Shown here: in pieces, positions 1 to 11,092 of the stretch
Layout: every line of letters starts with the position of its first letter
Position numbering within the stretch: the stretch's first letter is position 1
From: Pyrenopolyporus hunteri
Lineage: Eukaryota; Ascomycota; Sordariomycetes; Xylariales; Hypoxylaceae
Assembly (NCBI GenBank): GCA_902806595.1
Contig: CADCXC010000004.1
Span: forward strand, 1,364,001 to 1,428,000
Direction: 5' to 3'
Length of the DNA: 64,000 nucleotides
Translations under genes and position numbers: made by a program
The notes under the pieces: model-generated
What the model saw: only the letters and a program-made list of their open reading frames with translations
The model's database searches: none
What the model was told of the DNA's origin: nothing

Positions 1-985
1 TTCGAGAGGCTTATGCGAGCGCAGCCTCCACTCACATACCTCGCCCTCAGGCACCATGTTCAACATCTTTTGAACGATGGGATGGAAGTCCGCGTACACA
101 TTCAACATGGCCGGCTTGCTGCCACGCGTCGTATACGTGATACTCGGGGCGTCGGCGAAGTTAACATCCGGCTGGCATGTTGACAGGTTGTAAATAGTCT
201 TGTTACTGATGGGGTATGCTACTATGTGTCGCTTCTCGCCTATCCACCGTAGTGCGCAGTCAGCGTCTAGGAGCTCAAGGAGTTCGGGATCGTGCTCCAT
301 TTGAGACCGCGTCAGCATGATCCGGTATGCGGCCTGCCCCGTATCCTCGACATCGGCAGTGATGTTAAGGGCGCGTAGCAAGTTGGTGCGTATGGTGGAT
401 TTAATGCCGTCGGCACCGAGGAGGATATCTGTCTCTACGTCGTAAGGCTCGGCGTTGCGTGGTTGCACCGTGAACACCGTCTTGTCCGGGCCAAATGACT
501 TAACACCACTTATAGCGCTTGAGAAGTGGAATGTGATGGCCGGCTCTTTCTTGCACCCGTCATATAGGCCGCCGGCTAGCGAAGCGCGGTGTCCCGTGCA
601 ATGCGGATATCCGTATTTTTCGGCGATATCGGGCATCTCGACGTGAACAAGCTCGCGGTTCGTCGATCCCTCCCGGATGCTTGAGGCCTTGATATTGGTA
701 GCTTCGGCGTAAATGCCGTCCCAACAGCCCCAGCGGTCCAGTACCCGAGCCATGTTCGGGGCCAACTGGATACCCGCTCCGACGAAGCCCAGGTTCGAAG
801 CTGTTTCGTAGACATCGATGTGCTTGAAACCTTTCTTGGCAAAGGCAAGGGCACAGGCGAGGCCACCCATACCTGATATATGGAAACATCAGTCGCTATG
901 AATTTGCAGTTTTCTATCTTGTTTCTTGCCTTGGTAACTCACCAGCGCCAACGACGGATACCCGTAGGTCCCTATAGTCCGACAT
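1..985 (-). CDS. FAD-dependent monooxygenase, salicylate-hydroxylase-like (3' part cut by window edge)
   Basis: Likely a flavoprotein aromatic hydroxylase of the salicylate hydroxylase class, which uses FAD and NAD(P)H to hydroxylate small aromatic acids. Exon 1 is 943-985 (start MSDYRDLRV), the intron 873-942 runs GTGAGT..CAG, and exon 2 is 872 down to at least 1. The 305 visible codons stay open. The dinucleotide-binding GxGxxG motif (VVGAGMGG, residues about 11-18) is split by the intron and restored by splicing. The second FAD motif GADGIKS lies near residue 165, and the stretch ending VNFADAP, followed by an FHPIVQ segment, is typical of this class. The family is usually 400-450 residues, so the C-terminal third lies left of the window. 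The substrate cannot be told from sequence; 6-hydroxynicotinate-type or other aromatic monooxygenases remain possible. Confidence 0.88.
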
Positions 986-2188
986 ATCGAAAAGTCCAAG
1001 CCAACAAGTGAGTCTATACGAAGATCTTACGGTGTGACAAGATTTTGTTTGCCAACTCAAACGGGGCACAGGTACTATTTGAAATGCTACGAAGCGGGCG
1101 AGGGGATACGATAGACGTAGCCTCAATCTAATGAAGTGCTGCTCCTAGGTAGGACCACCATCGATGCGTGACCCGGGCATTCTGCCGCCCTCCTTAGCAT
1201 AGTTGTCCCGAGGGATGTGATAGAATCAGGCAAGTCTAGACATGGAATCCCCAAGTCTGAACCCAGGGGTGTGGGGCGTGCTGATTGCCGGCTAATGAGG
1301 GGTCGATCCATATCGCGATGGTCCATCGGCATTAGGCTGACTAGGTGATGGATGGTAGGAGAATCATTTCGCCTTCTGTCGCACGGCCTTGTACCTGGCT
1401 GGAGGTTCCCATCGCCTGGGCCTCATCTACGGGTTCCGGTCTAAGGTGCGTCTTAAAACCCGCATGGCGTCCGTTTGTGGGGGGACGTGTATGTAGGGGA
1501 TTGATCTTGTGTATACCGTCCTTTCTGATTCCTGCGGCTCTTCGTCTTAGGTAAATGGAATTCCGGCATGGATTTATATGAATGTGGTTTCTTTTTTACT
1601 AAGTAGCAGGTGGGAGTCGGATCACCCGTCATGCCATTATTCGAAGCACGACGCCAGCTACCTGGGAGCTTGATTTTGCCAATATATTGTACCGGCGTGT
1701 GGATGGTGTAATGTTGTAGAAGTGTGCGCGCTGCTCCGCATCTCCCAGAAATCTCCCAATCTGCGCTTGGGACGTAGGTAATGGCGTAATGGCACTGTAC
1801 GTACCTACCTGTATACCTACTTCTACCACGTGATAGGATCCATGGATCTGTATTCCGTACCTACATCTTTCATACATCAGTGTAGCCGGTTTCGGCAAGT
1901 GGGGTGTGAATCGAACCAAACGCCGAGCGTCCGCGCAAACCTAGCAGCCTACGGTACGGTAGGTACTTAGGTAGGTAGCTTCTAGTCTTATCACGTCCTT
2001 ATCGATATGACTCTAGGACGCGTATCCAAGTCGCCTTGAATGACATCCATGTTCCTAATTCAACTATTAACTTACTAACTCATTCCGCGATGCATGAAAG
2101 ACCGGGGACTTAACATGTCTCATCGCGCTCGTTCTCCTTTCCCACTTCCATTCTGAATGTCATCCCCTCTAATCTGCGAGGCTGTAAG
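986..2188. other. Intergenic region between divergent genes
   Basis: No convincing gene. The stretch serves as the shared upstream region of the monooxygenase and the E2-like gene. It contains TAGG/CCTA-type repeats near 1794-1820 and 1955-1980. Short open frames lack codon structure or homology that I recognise. Confidence 0.6.
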
Positions 2189-3398
2189 ATGGCCGCCCCT
2201 AGACTAAATGCGCTGCCGGCGCTGAGAAAGCAGCATCTCCTGGTTGAGTTGTGCGTGTTCCCGCATACATACAGCCGACGGCTTCTACTACCCTACTCTA
2301 TACGCTTTTAGGCAATGCTGACCTTTCACGTAAAGTGCTGGGCTTAAGCAGGCCTGTCCCGAAGGCGTGTTTGTTAGCCTTACCCCCGGAAATCCTTGTC
2401 TTTGGTCTGGAGTACTCTTCGTTCGCGATGGTAAGACTCGGGTACCCGCGTGATCGTATGTGGTGACACTCAGGGGCGTTCTAATTCATTGGTAAAAGGT
2501 CCTTACGCTCCCGCGGTTCTGCGATTCCAGATCTCCTTTCCCGATTCGTACCCTGCGCTACCGCCGCTAGTAATCTTCTCGACCGATATGTTCCATCCTC
2601 TAATCACTCCTTCGAGCACTTATATGTATTCGACCGACGTCCAGGACAATGGTACGGTGAGCGCATCCGACGCCGAGCGGTTACCACCTGGGGGGTTTAG
2701 CTTGAGGCATGGATTTCCCGGCTGGTTTAGGCGCTCAAGCCGGGGCCGGAATGCCGATAGGGGTAGACAGTCTAGCGGACAGCAGGATGAACAACAGACA
2801 CCTCACCGACCACCTCCTCCTTCAATGAGCAGCGCAGGTACGCCCGGCTCTAAGGGGTCCGCTGTCGGTACGTCGCCGGGATTCACCAAGACGAATAGAC
2901 AAGAACCTTCCGTTTATGAAATTCTCCGATATATACGTAGCACATTCACCGATGAGGACGTTCTGGACTCCATCCCGCTCGAGGCTGCTGGGAACCCAGG
3001 CGCCTGGCATGCTTGGCGGACGCACCGTATTGATAATGGGAAGGTGTTTCCTGATGCCGCAGGGGATTCTGGCGCGACAGACACCGACGCCAACCCTAAG
3101 GAAACCCCAACTTCTGTAAGGACGCCAGACCTAGGAGCTTGGAATTGGGAAGGTGTGTGGGAAGAGAGAGTCAAGAAAGCCGTGTCCGCAAGTCTATCCG
3201 AACCCGTCTTATATAATCCGGTTGGCCCTGCCGATGATGTTGTGAGTTGGGCTCCTATCTGCTCATTTTGCGGCTCAATTCTCGTATGGTCTCAGCTATT
3301 AACGTCGAATACTGCAGATTCACTTTTTAAGTATGGAGGACAACGATGTGGAAGCCGTAAAGGACAATCTCCTACGAACCTTGAACTACGATTCCTGA
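2189..3398 (+). CDS. Ubiquitin-conjugating enzyme E2 variant without catalytic cysteine (FTS/AKTIP-like)
   Basis: Four exons (2189-2250, 2336-2430, 2499-3241, 3318-3398) give a 326-residue protein starting MAAPRLNALPALRK. All joins keep frame and use GT..AG. Residues about 10-150 are a UBC fold: VFVSLTPG, LWSGVLFVRDGPYAP, then FQISFPDSYPALPPLV. Where active E2s have HPN followed by the catalytic Cys, this protein has HPLITP then TYMYSTD with no Cys, so it should not carry ubiquitin thioester. The middle (about 150-220) is Arg/Ser/Gln/Pro-rich and looks disordered. The C-terminus has an acidic helix ending LNYDS. Known family: catalytically dead E2s such as AKTIP/FTS, which act in FTS-Hook-FHIP dynein adaptor complexes. 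That functional link is inference from the fold and missing Cys. Confidence 0.85.
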
Positions 3399-3633
3399 TC
3401 AGACTTTCCCTTATTTATATGGTGGAAAGCGCATTCATTTACTAGGCTCTTGTAGAGGCCCCCTCCCTGGCCTTTGATTCTTGATACCCAACACGATATT
3501 CGTTCTAGTTTCGCTACCCTCTCGATAGGAGTCCTCTCAGATATGAGGTATAATTCATATTTTGTAATCGTACCTGACCCTTCATCGCTTCTACATCTTG
3601 ATTTCCATATCGACACCGACTAGAGCACTGGCT

Positions 3634-5877
3634 ATGTCCGAACAATCTCTGCATCCCGGTATTATATGTGCCATTGCTCTAATCCCGACAGCCCTTATTG
3701 TAATTGTAACTTTAACAATTCTAAAAGGGTTCAACCTGCTGCCTCATATCTGCACTTGGCGGTCAAACGCGCGAAGCCGACAACTTCAGCAACGTCCACC
3801 AACAACTCGTATTAGCCTTATAGACCCTTCGGGGGGTAGCTTCACGACTGTCGAAAGTAGTTTTATCGGCCAAATTAGGAACGAATCAACCAGGTCCCTA
3901 GCTCGACCCCCGCCCGTCCACCATGCGAGATAGCCTGCCGTCGGACGCGGATATCCCTCCTCCTTTACACATAATCAAGAGAGGAAAGTCGATGCAGGTC
4001 CTCCACAGCAGCCCCAGAAAGATCAGTAGCGAAAGCGCTGATGATGGTCCCGACCTGCCATTAACTGTCGTGAAAAACCGGAATTCACAGAGCAGAGCCG
4101 GTGGAAGAGAGAATTGGGCTAGCATCGATCAACAAGTCGTGGGCCAGGGTTTTAGGGAACGCTCACAAAACATTATTATGGATAGAGGTAAAGTGATTAT
4201 GTTTCTAGCTAGAAATTCATATCCCTCTTAACGAAGATATTCTAGCTTCGATGAAGGCTCAAGATCCTATAACCCCAAAACCCAGAAAAGTTCCAGCATC
4301 TCGTCGCCCGTCGAGCTTACGGATCGGACGCACATTATCTCCCTCATTTCTCAAGAGGCTACGTTCTTTATCCGGCCGCAAGGCTCTATCGTCAAAGACT
4401 AGCAAACGCCAATATGATTCGCGAGTTCCGAGCGGCTCTTCAGATGGCTCTATCTTCGAATCGTCTGAGTGCGCAACAGCCGGTTCGTGGGATCAATTCC
4501 CAAAGTCCTACTTTTTAGAACCCTCGATTGATCCAAAAGGCTTTGAAGCGAACGGGTTCGATGGCTATACTTCCCAAACTACACCAGGACTTGGTACCGT
4601 TGCTCCCGATCCCTACTTACTCATCCCGCATATCTCGATCACCCCGGAATCCAAGTCATTAAACGAGGGGCAGTCGAATATTTGGGCTGCTATCGAGATA
4701 TCGGGTCGATTAGTTCATCCACGCACCGGTAACTCAGCCCAGGACCCCGGCCAGACCCCTTTCATGCCTCTTCATCATTACGATGACGGATCATCGAGAT
4801 ATGGGTATCTATATGACGTTAAAGTAGACATCCTACCAATCGCAGGAGGTAGTGTCGTCGACCTCATCGGCGATACCGCGATAAGGTATGCTACTCTAGC
4901 AATAATTAAAGAATTCGCGCTCATATAAGCGCATAAGGAAAATAAACCCTGGATCCAACTTCCTCATATTAGCGTGTATTCGCCTAGGGGTTTCAGAAAA
5001 CCGGAGGCCCAGCGCACCCAGGCATGATTCTGATATTCTTATTGCCGACCTCGAACTTCAGTTAGGAAATGCCCAAACCGAATATCTACGGGCGAGGGTT
5101 CACTATTGCCATTCGGGATTTCCAGCGTGTGGGAGCACCCTCGCCGACGATGGCGTGTCGGCATATGAAACGCGATTAGAGACAGTAGCAACGGGAACTG
5201 CAAAGCGATACAACCCAACGTCTACGTGGTCCCCCCGACCGACCCCGACGGCAAATCCTTTATTCGCTATCGTCGCCTCACATTGGGGTCCAGCTCGAGC
5301 TAACGAAGTCATGCGCAGAGTTGTATCGAACAAATCGAGCACTCATAGAGCGGCAGATTGGATAGGCGTGCCTAGACATGACAAGAACGAAGATACTGTC
5401 AAGGCACCTGATCGAACAGGAACTGCCCCTCCCGTTCCTCAACGGCAGGCCAGTCTCGGGCGGTTGTCCCAAGAAAGAATGTCCGATCCGGCCAGGAAAA
5501 TATGGACGGAGCTACGCCAAACATCCTCGGGCACCAATCGCCCAGCCTTCCACGTGAGCAAGGCCGATCACCTTCCTGCGGCGACTACTTTCGTCGACGC
5601 GCCCGACCCTCGTTCGACGATTCGTCCGGAGTCGGCCAGACCAGAGTCCAAGTTAGAGGTTCGTCGACAGCGAGAAATCCTAAGGGAGACAGCAGCACGC
5701 AACAGAAGGTCTATAGGCTCTGAGAGCCTAAAGAGCTTGGTGCCGTCGGTGGTTGACACCAGCATAGAAGGCAGCGAGAGGAGTATTCCTAATTCCCCCA
5801 GTCCGCCCGCGAAACAGGAATCGCAACTCGAAGGACGTAAAAGAGGGGGCCGTTGGAGCTTGGGGAATTGGTGGTAA
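3634..5877 (+). CDS. Unrecognised single-pass membrane protein; reading frame changes twice
   Basis: I do not recognise the family. The start MSEQSLHPG (3634) is followed by one hydrophobic segment (residues about 9-31), then a long Ser/Pro/Arg-rich soluble tail ending RWSLGNWW at 5877. Coding runs in frame 3634-3931, shifts near 3902-3931 to the frame ending at 4231, then shifts again near 4188-4212 to the frame leading into 4885. A good intron, 4886-4937 (GTATGC..AAG, 52 nt), joins this to 4938-5877. The first two shifts have no strong introns. Candidates are 3857-3929 and 4139-4208, both with weak splice sites. The alternative is two indels, meaning a decaying gene or sequence errors. The protein-like text continues smoothly across both points, which favours one ancestral gene. 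Confidence 0.6.
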
Positions 5878-6075
5878 TAGGATTAGATATAGAGGAAACG
5901 CGGCACTAAAGACGTATAAAATTTAGCTAGCAGGAGTATAGGCGGCGTTTTTAGATATCGTAGCAAGGGTATTCAACGGGGCTCCTTGGTCCCTATACAT
6001 AGCAATCGAAGATAATAAATACTCTCTTTTACCCTTTTTACTCCCCTTCCGGTTTTCGTAAGTATAATACATCCA

Positions 6076-7048
6076 TCACAACTCATCCCGCCACGGTATC
6101 GAGTCCTGCGCGCCCAACCTCTCGACCGTCTTCGCCGCCGCACGATTCGCCTTCCTCACCGCGTCCGCCAGGCTAAAGTTCCCCGACACCACATCGAGCG
6201 CGTACCGCCCCACAAACGTGTCTCCCGCCGCCGTCGTATCCACGACCTTGGCCTTCTCCGCCGGCACCAGCCCCTTCTCCCCGGAATCGCTCATGTAGTA
6301 CACCCCCCGCCCCCAGCGTCACCACCACGTTCCGCACCCCGCGCCCCACGAACGTCCGCCCCACCGCCTCCAGCCCCGGCTCCGAGTCCAGGTCGGCCTC
6401 CGACACGCCGCCCAGGATCGCCGCCTCCGTCTCGTTCACGACCAGGTGCGCGAGCGCCGCGTATGCGTCGGCCGGCAGCCGCTGCGCGGGCGCCGGGTTC
6501 AGGAGGACGGGGACGCGCGCCGAGCGCGCGGCCGCCAGCGCCGCGAGCACCGTGCCCAGCGGGATCTCGAGCTGCATGATGAGCAGGTCCGGCAGCGGGT
6601 CGCCGAGGGAGGCCGGGGCCGAGAACCGCGGCGCGCCGAGGCTGTGGTTGGCTTCGGGGCTGAGCACGATCCGGTTCTGGCCCGTCGGCTCGTCGACGAT
6701 GATGATGGCGAGCCCGGTCTTGAGGGAGGCGGGGGAGGAGACGCCCGAGACGTCGACGCCGTGCCGCGTGAGGTTCGAGAGAAGCTGTGAGCCGTAGGTG
6801 TCTTGCCCCACGGCGCCGATCATGCGTACCCGCGCGGTGGCGGTCGCGTCGGAGGCGGAGGCGTCCTTGGACCGGGACAGTTTGGCGCAGGCTACGGCTT
6901 GGTTGGCGCCTTTGCCGCCGGGGGATACGGCGAAGCGGCTTGACGTTAGGGTCTCGCCGGGGAGGGGGTGGTGCGGGACGTAGGAGACTAGGTCCATGTT
7001 GAGGGAGCCCAGGACGGTGATGAGGGGGGGTTGTTTGTTCGTTGCCAT
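6076..7048 (-). CDS. Ribokinase (PfkB family), interrupted by a one-base frameshift
   Basis: Phosphorylates D-ribose to ribose-5-phosphate, feeding the pentose phosphate pathway. The start is MATNKQPPL at 7048. The sugar-binding NMD motif is near residue 18, followed by the PfkB signature GGKGANQA, then LNPAP and VVNETEA, all typical of ribokinases. The frame breaks at the six-C run 6303-6308 (G run on the coding strand). After it the correct continuation YYMSDSGEKG..DTTAAGDTFVG, holding the second PfkB signature and catalytic Asp, lies in another frame and ends at 6076. One additional base in the run would restore the usual GAGGVYY text. No intron fits. The coding region is very GC-rich compared with its surroundings. 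It is either a recent null allele or a homopolymer sequencing error; the rest of the gene looks intact, so I favour the latter. Confidence 0.9.
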
Positions 7049-7733
7049 GATTATTCCTTGCAGGCGTGAATCTTTGGTTATTTGCCTAGGTAGGTACTTA
7101 TTAAGGGGCGTATACTCGTACCACACACTCTCTCTATATCTACCGACCTAGATAGTATATTCTACTCGAGATATAGCAACAGTCCCTAGATATATGCAGG
7201 TGTGTAGGTGCAGCTTGAAATGATGTCTATGGGCGGATTCCCCTCCATGATCGTACTATAAGCCAACCGCTAAACGTCAGAATAGCGGAGCTAGTGGAGA
7301 CCCGCAGCGGCCTGTCAGGGCTGACCGTCTTGTAAGTCAGCGCATAATCTTACCACGGAACATACCCAGGGATAATACTATAGATTTCGTGGTTCTTACC
7401 ACAGCAAAACTTACAAGTAAACGATTTTCCTAAAATTACAGTAGAGTAATTCTCAGATATAACCGTATAAACCGATCCGAAATATTTAAGTAGTACTTTG
7501 GTACCTCATCACGAGCCGAATTGGCCAATCATACACCCCTGTTCTCCCACATGCGGTCAAAGTGGGATGTGATTAACCCCGCCATTGACACCACCGCCCG
7601 GGTACCTATAGGTACCTTAACTACCTTAACTACCCCGCGGAGCAAGCTGCTAAGCTTCAGTATCTTTCCCGCCTCTAACTAACCACCTCCTTAACAAGTC
7701 TATTTCCATACAAAGCTTCAAAGATCGAACGTA
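7049..7733. promoter_or_regulatory. Shared upstream region of ribokinase and inositol-phosphatase-like genes
   Basis: A 685-base divergent intergenic region. It is AT-richer than both flanking coding regions and carries TAGGTAGGTAC-type repeats at 7088-7100 and GGTACC/TTAACTACC repeats at 7600-7635. No open frame is convincing. It must contain both promoters, but I see no specific factor site that I would defend. Confidence 0.5.
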
Positions 7734-8811
7734 ATGGCAGACCTCAACCTACAAGAGATCCATGACACACTCGTATCGGTGGCCCACGAGGCCGGCCGCA
7801 TGATTCTATCCGCGAATCCTACGGACATTGCTACGGGGACGAAGTTGAATTGTATGGATCACTCTTGTTATTGCTTACCTATATCCTAACACTTATAAAC
7901 GGCCTATAAGCAACTTAACATAACCACCTCCTTACTAGCCTCCCTCTTTTCGTCGTAGAAACAGTATATAAGATGCTCAATCAGAACATACCAAGACTAA
8001 CAACCCCTCCCCAGCCGCCGACATAGTCACCGAGACCGACAAAGCCGTCGAAACGCTCGTCTCCACGCGCCTGTCCGAAGCCTACCCGACCTTCTCCTTC
8101 GTCGGCGAGGAGACGTACAAGCCGGGCATGCAAGTCACCGACGCGCCGACCTTCATCGTGGACCCGATCGACGGCACCGCCAACTTCGTGCACGGCTTCC
8201 CCGAGGCCTGCGTCTCGCTCGGCTTCGCGGTCGGCCGCGTCCCCGCCGTCGGCGTCGTGTACAACCCCTACCAGGACCTGCTCTTCAGCGCCGTCCGCGG
8301 CCGCGGCGCCTACCAGACGCAGGGCGCCGCCTGGGGGCTCGAGGGCGGCAAGGGCCGCAGGCGCAAGCTGCCGCTATCCAGCAACCCGCCGCCTCTGAAG
8401 GGCCTGGACTCGTGTCTCGTGGCGAGCGAGTGGGGTAGTAGCCGCGACGGCGTGAATTTCGAGGTCAAGACTGAGGTCTTCAAGAAGCTGTGCGCGAGCA
8501 AGGAGTCCGGCGGCGCTATGGTGCACTCGATACGCAGCATGGGCAGCGCCGCGTTGAACCTGTGCGCGGTGGCGGCGGGCCAGCTCGATTTGTACTGGGA
8601 GGGCGGATGCTGGGCGTGGGACGTCTGCGCCGGCTGGACGATACTCGCTGAGGCCGGCGGGATCATGGCCGGTGGAAACCCCGGCGTCTGGGAGCCCAAG
8701 ATCGACGAGCGCAAGTATCTTGCCGTGCGCGGTGCGCCGAGCGGGCAGAAGGAGGTCGTGGAGGAGTTTTGGGGAGTTATCGGCGACAGGAGAATGGAAT
8801 ATGAGAGCTAG
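7734..8811 (+). CDS. Inositol monophosphatase family phosphatase
   Basis: Two exons (7734-7851 and 8015-8811) give 304 residues. The intron 7852-8014 starts GTATGG, has a perfect CTAAC branch site near 7996 and ends CCAG. This is a Mg2+/Li+-sensitive phosphatase of the IMPase fold. Metal-ligand motifs are visible in order: FVGEETYK (about 68-75), DPIDGTANF (89-97) and WDVCAGW (241-247, Asp242), which together form the two-metal active site. The start MADLNLQEI is the only reasonable ATG. Family members dephosphorylate inositol-1-phosphate; fungal QutG-type proteins of the quinate cluster share the motifs, but no quinate genes are nearby, so I keep the general name. Exon 2 is strongly GC-rich, exon 1 is not. 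It is divergent from the ribokinase, so both may share control. Confidence 0.92.
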
Positions 8812-9184
8812 GGGATTTTGCGGAATCTAAGCTATGTAGGGCTACGAACTGATGATTATGATTTTATTGGAACGACATATTTTCCCCAAGGATGTTAGTC
8901 TAGTCGGGTATGGCTAGATTAGACAAAGAAGCAGAAGAGAGGGATAGATCAATCAACTAATAGACCATACATAGGGGGGTACCTTGGGTTACCCATTCCA
9001 GACCCCCTTCCCAGGAGGTTCGGCTGGAATGCTGAGCCCTTTGAACAATTTCGCCAGCAACGGCCCTATTTTCAAAGGAGATTTTTAAAAGATAGGTCGC
9101 TTATTTGATTCTATTCGAAATGCCTGTCGTGTCTTCCATTTCGCGGTTTATACAACTGGCTGTCGGGTAACTGAGAAATCGGCA
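8812..9184. other. Intergenic spacer
   Basis: 373 bases between two same-strand genes. No feature seen apart from an AT-rich 3' flank and ordinary sequence that probably contains the promoter of the next gene. Confidence 0.5.
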
Positions 9185-11092
9185 ATGATATCGCAAATAG
9201 ATGGCATTAGACACCGCCGCGTCTTAACGCAAGCCGGCTCAATACCGAAGAGGTGGAATAAAGAGCAGCTTCGTAAATGCGGCGCTATAGGTAATGGAAG
9301 CCCGTTCTATCATCGCAATTCTCCCAACTTTCTGAAGGGATTGGCCTCCTGTAGGTACCTATAGTTAACAATCGCGTTAGGAACTACGGAGCCGCGACAC
9401 CTCGATTTACAAGGCGATATCCACCCGGTATTCTCTAATTGGGAAGACGCGGACCCGGGCCTACGGAGGGAGTTGGAGCAGCCACTGTTGCTCACGAGCC
9501 GGCTTCTGGAGGCCGCCGGACTACCCTGGGCCTCCGAATTCCTCGCCCACGACGTTTTCGCAAAGGACTACCCCGGGCGGGCACCAAGCTGTCGGTGTAG
9601 CTTCACGCATTCTGCAGCAGCCCCTAGGGATCGTAGCGAAATAGTGCCGACGACAGTCGTCCGACACCATCGCGCGCCGTGGGCTTCGTCCGAGCTCAAG
9701 GACGAATGGGTACAGACCGCAGGGGATAAACTTAAGAGCGAGGTGGCTAATTCCCTAACGTGGGAACTAGACGCAGACATGTTCCGCGAACGTGGATGGG
9801 CTGGGTATACATGCCGGCACCCACGGAACGGGCACACGCTCGATGAGCTTGACAGGTATGAGACGATACGGTCGTGGGGTGAAAGGTGCGAGGATCAGCG
9901 GCAGCGGAACTTGACGATTTTGATGGCAGAAGAATTTCCTAAGCGGTTGGCCGAGCTAAGACGCGAGGGAAATGATAATAGTGAGGAGTACCTCCTGACG
10001 GCGTTCATGGCGGCTGTGACGATCTTGCACGAGTAGGTAGATAACTCAGTCCTGTATGTTGGTATGAATCTTGGAGACTAACATCTCATTTTCCAGACTC
10101 GGGCATGCCATTTACTGGAAGGACTGTCGAGCACTCACGCGGGATCTCCGTGAACCATACTATGGCGCTGACTTGCAGATGGAATTGGGCGATAGTATCG
10201 TCGCATCCATATTCGGCGGCTGGGTACCTGTCCCAATTAGACATCCTACCGATCGAGGAGAAAGCCTCAATTTCTCGGGGGGCATCGCTTGGAGGCAGGT
10301 GCTTAGTTGGGACTTCCACAGGTTGCGGCCCAAGTACCGTACTCATTATTCGATACCCGTTGACTTGTGAGTTACTACACCGTAGTACTATCTTACGAAG
10401 CAAGTAGTAATAGTCCCCGTAGCATAGCCCGCTTATTCTCTGAGGACTGCTGGTCAGAGGCCGAGAAAGAGCCCCTACGAAGCCTGATCCGACCTCAGAC
10501 ATTGGAACCAGCTATCAAAGATGTTGGTATCTGCTCAAGCATCGCCGCAAACGGCACGCATTCAACGGCTGCCATAGCGGACTTCCACTGCACCGGGCAG
10601 GGCTGGATGTGGGACCGGCTGCCCGGAACGCGCTTTCGCATTCCGCAGTACGACGGATACCTCTGTCCCGATCTCGACCTGCCCATCGCCACCGACGACG
10701 TGATCGAGGAGCCCCAGGCCCGGCCACCGCTCCAGCCGTCTCCCATGCCGCCGCTGCCCACGGCGGAGGAAGCGGAAACAGCAGGGATAATTATCAGCGA
10801 CGATATCTTACTCAGCCCAAAGCCAGAGATGTTCCCCAAGCCGCCGCGGAGACACGTTCCTAAGAATAGGAAGAAGCCGGAAGTTTGGTTTGATCTCAAT
10901 GAAAAACAGCAGCAGCAGCTACCGAAAAAGAAGACAGCGCCTAGCTTTGTCAGGCTGGCTAAAGAAGAGCATCTGCTGAGCCAGGACCGGTCCGAGATCT
11001 CGCTTGACGAGCTGCGGAATCGGCTATCACGTCTCCTAGGAGTCTCGATAAACGAACTTGAGAGATACTTCGAAGCCTCGCGGTGCGCGTAA
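9185..11092 (+). CDS. Putative zinc metallopeptidase-like protein with HELGH motif
   Basis: Proposed exons are 9185-9290, 9381-10032, 10097-10366 and 10414-11092 (568 residues). The last three are firm, since introns 10033-10096 and 10367-10413 have clear GT..AG ends and restore frame. The first exon and intron (GTAATG..TTAG) are the best fit I found, but the true start is less sure. Splicing at 10032/10097 completes the Glu codon of HELGH (residues 252-256), the zinc-binding HExxH motif. Glu282 in MELGDS, 26 residues later, could be the third ligand as in gluzincins. The exact family is unknown to me. The C-terminal third is Pro/Lys/Gln-rich (repeats of PP, a QQQQ run) and ends in a small helical domain rich in Leu and Arg. 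There is no signal peptide or membrane segment, so it is probably intracellular. Peptidase activity is inference. Confidence 0.75.
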
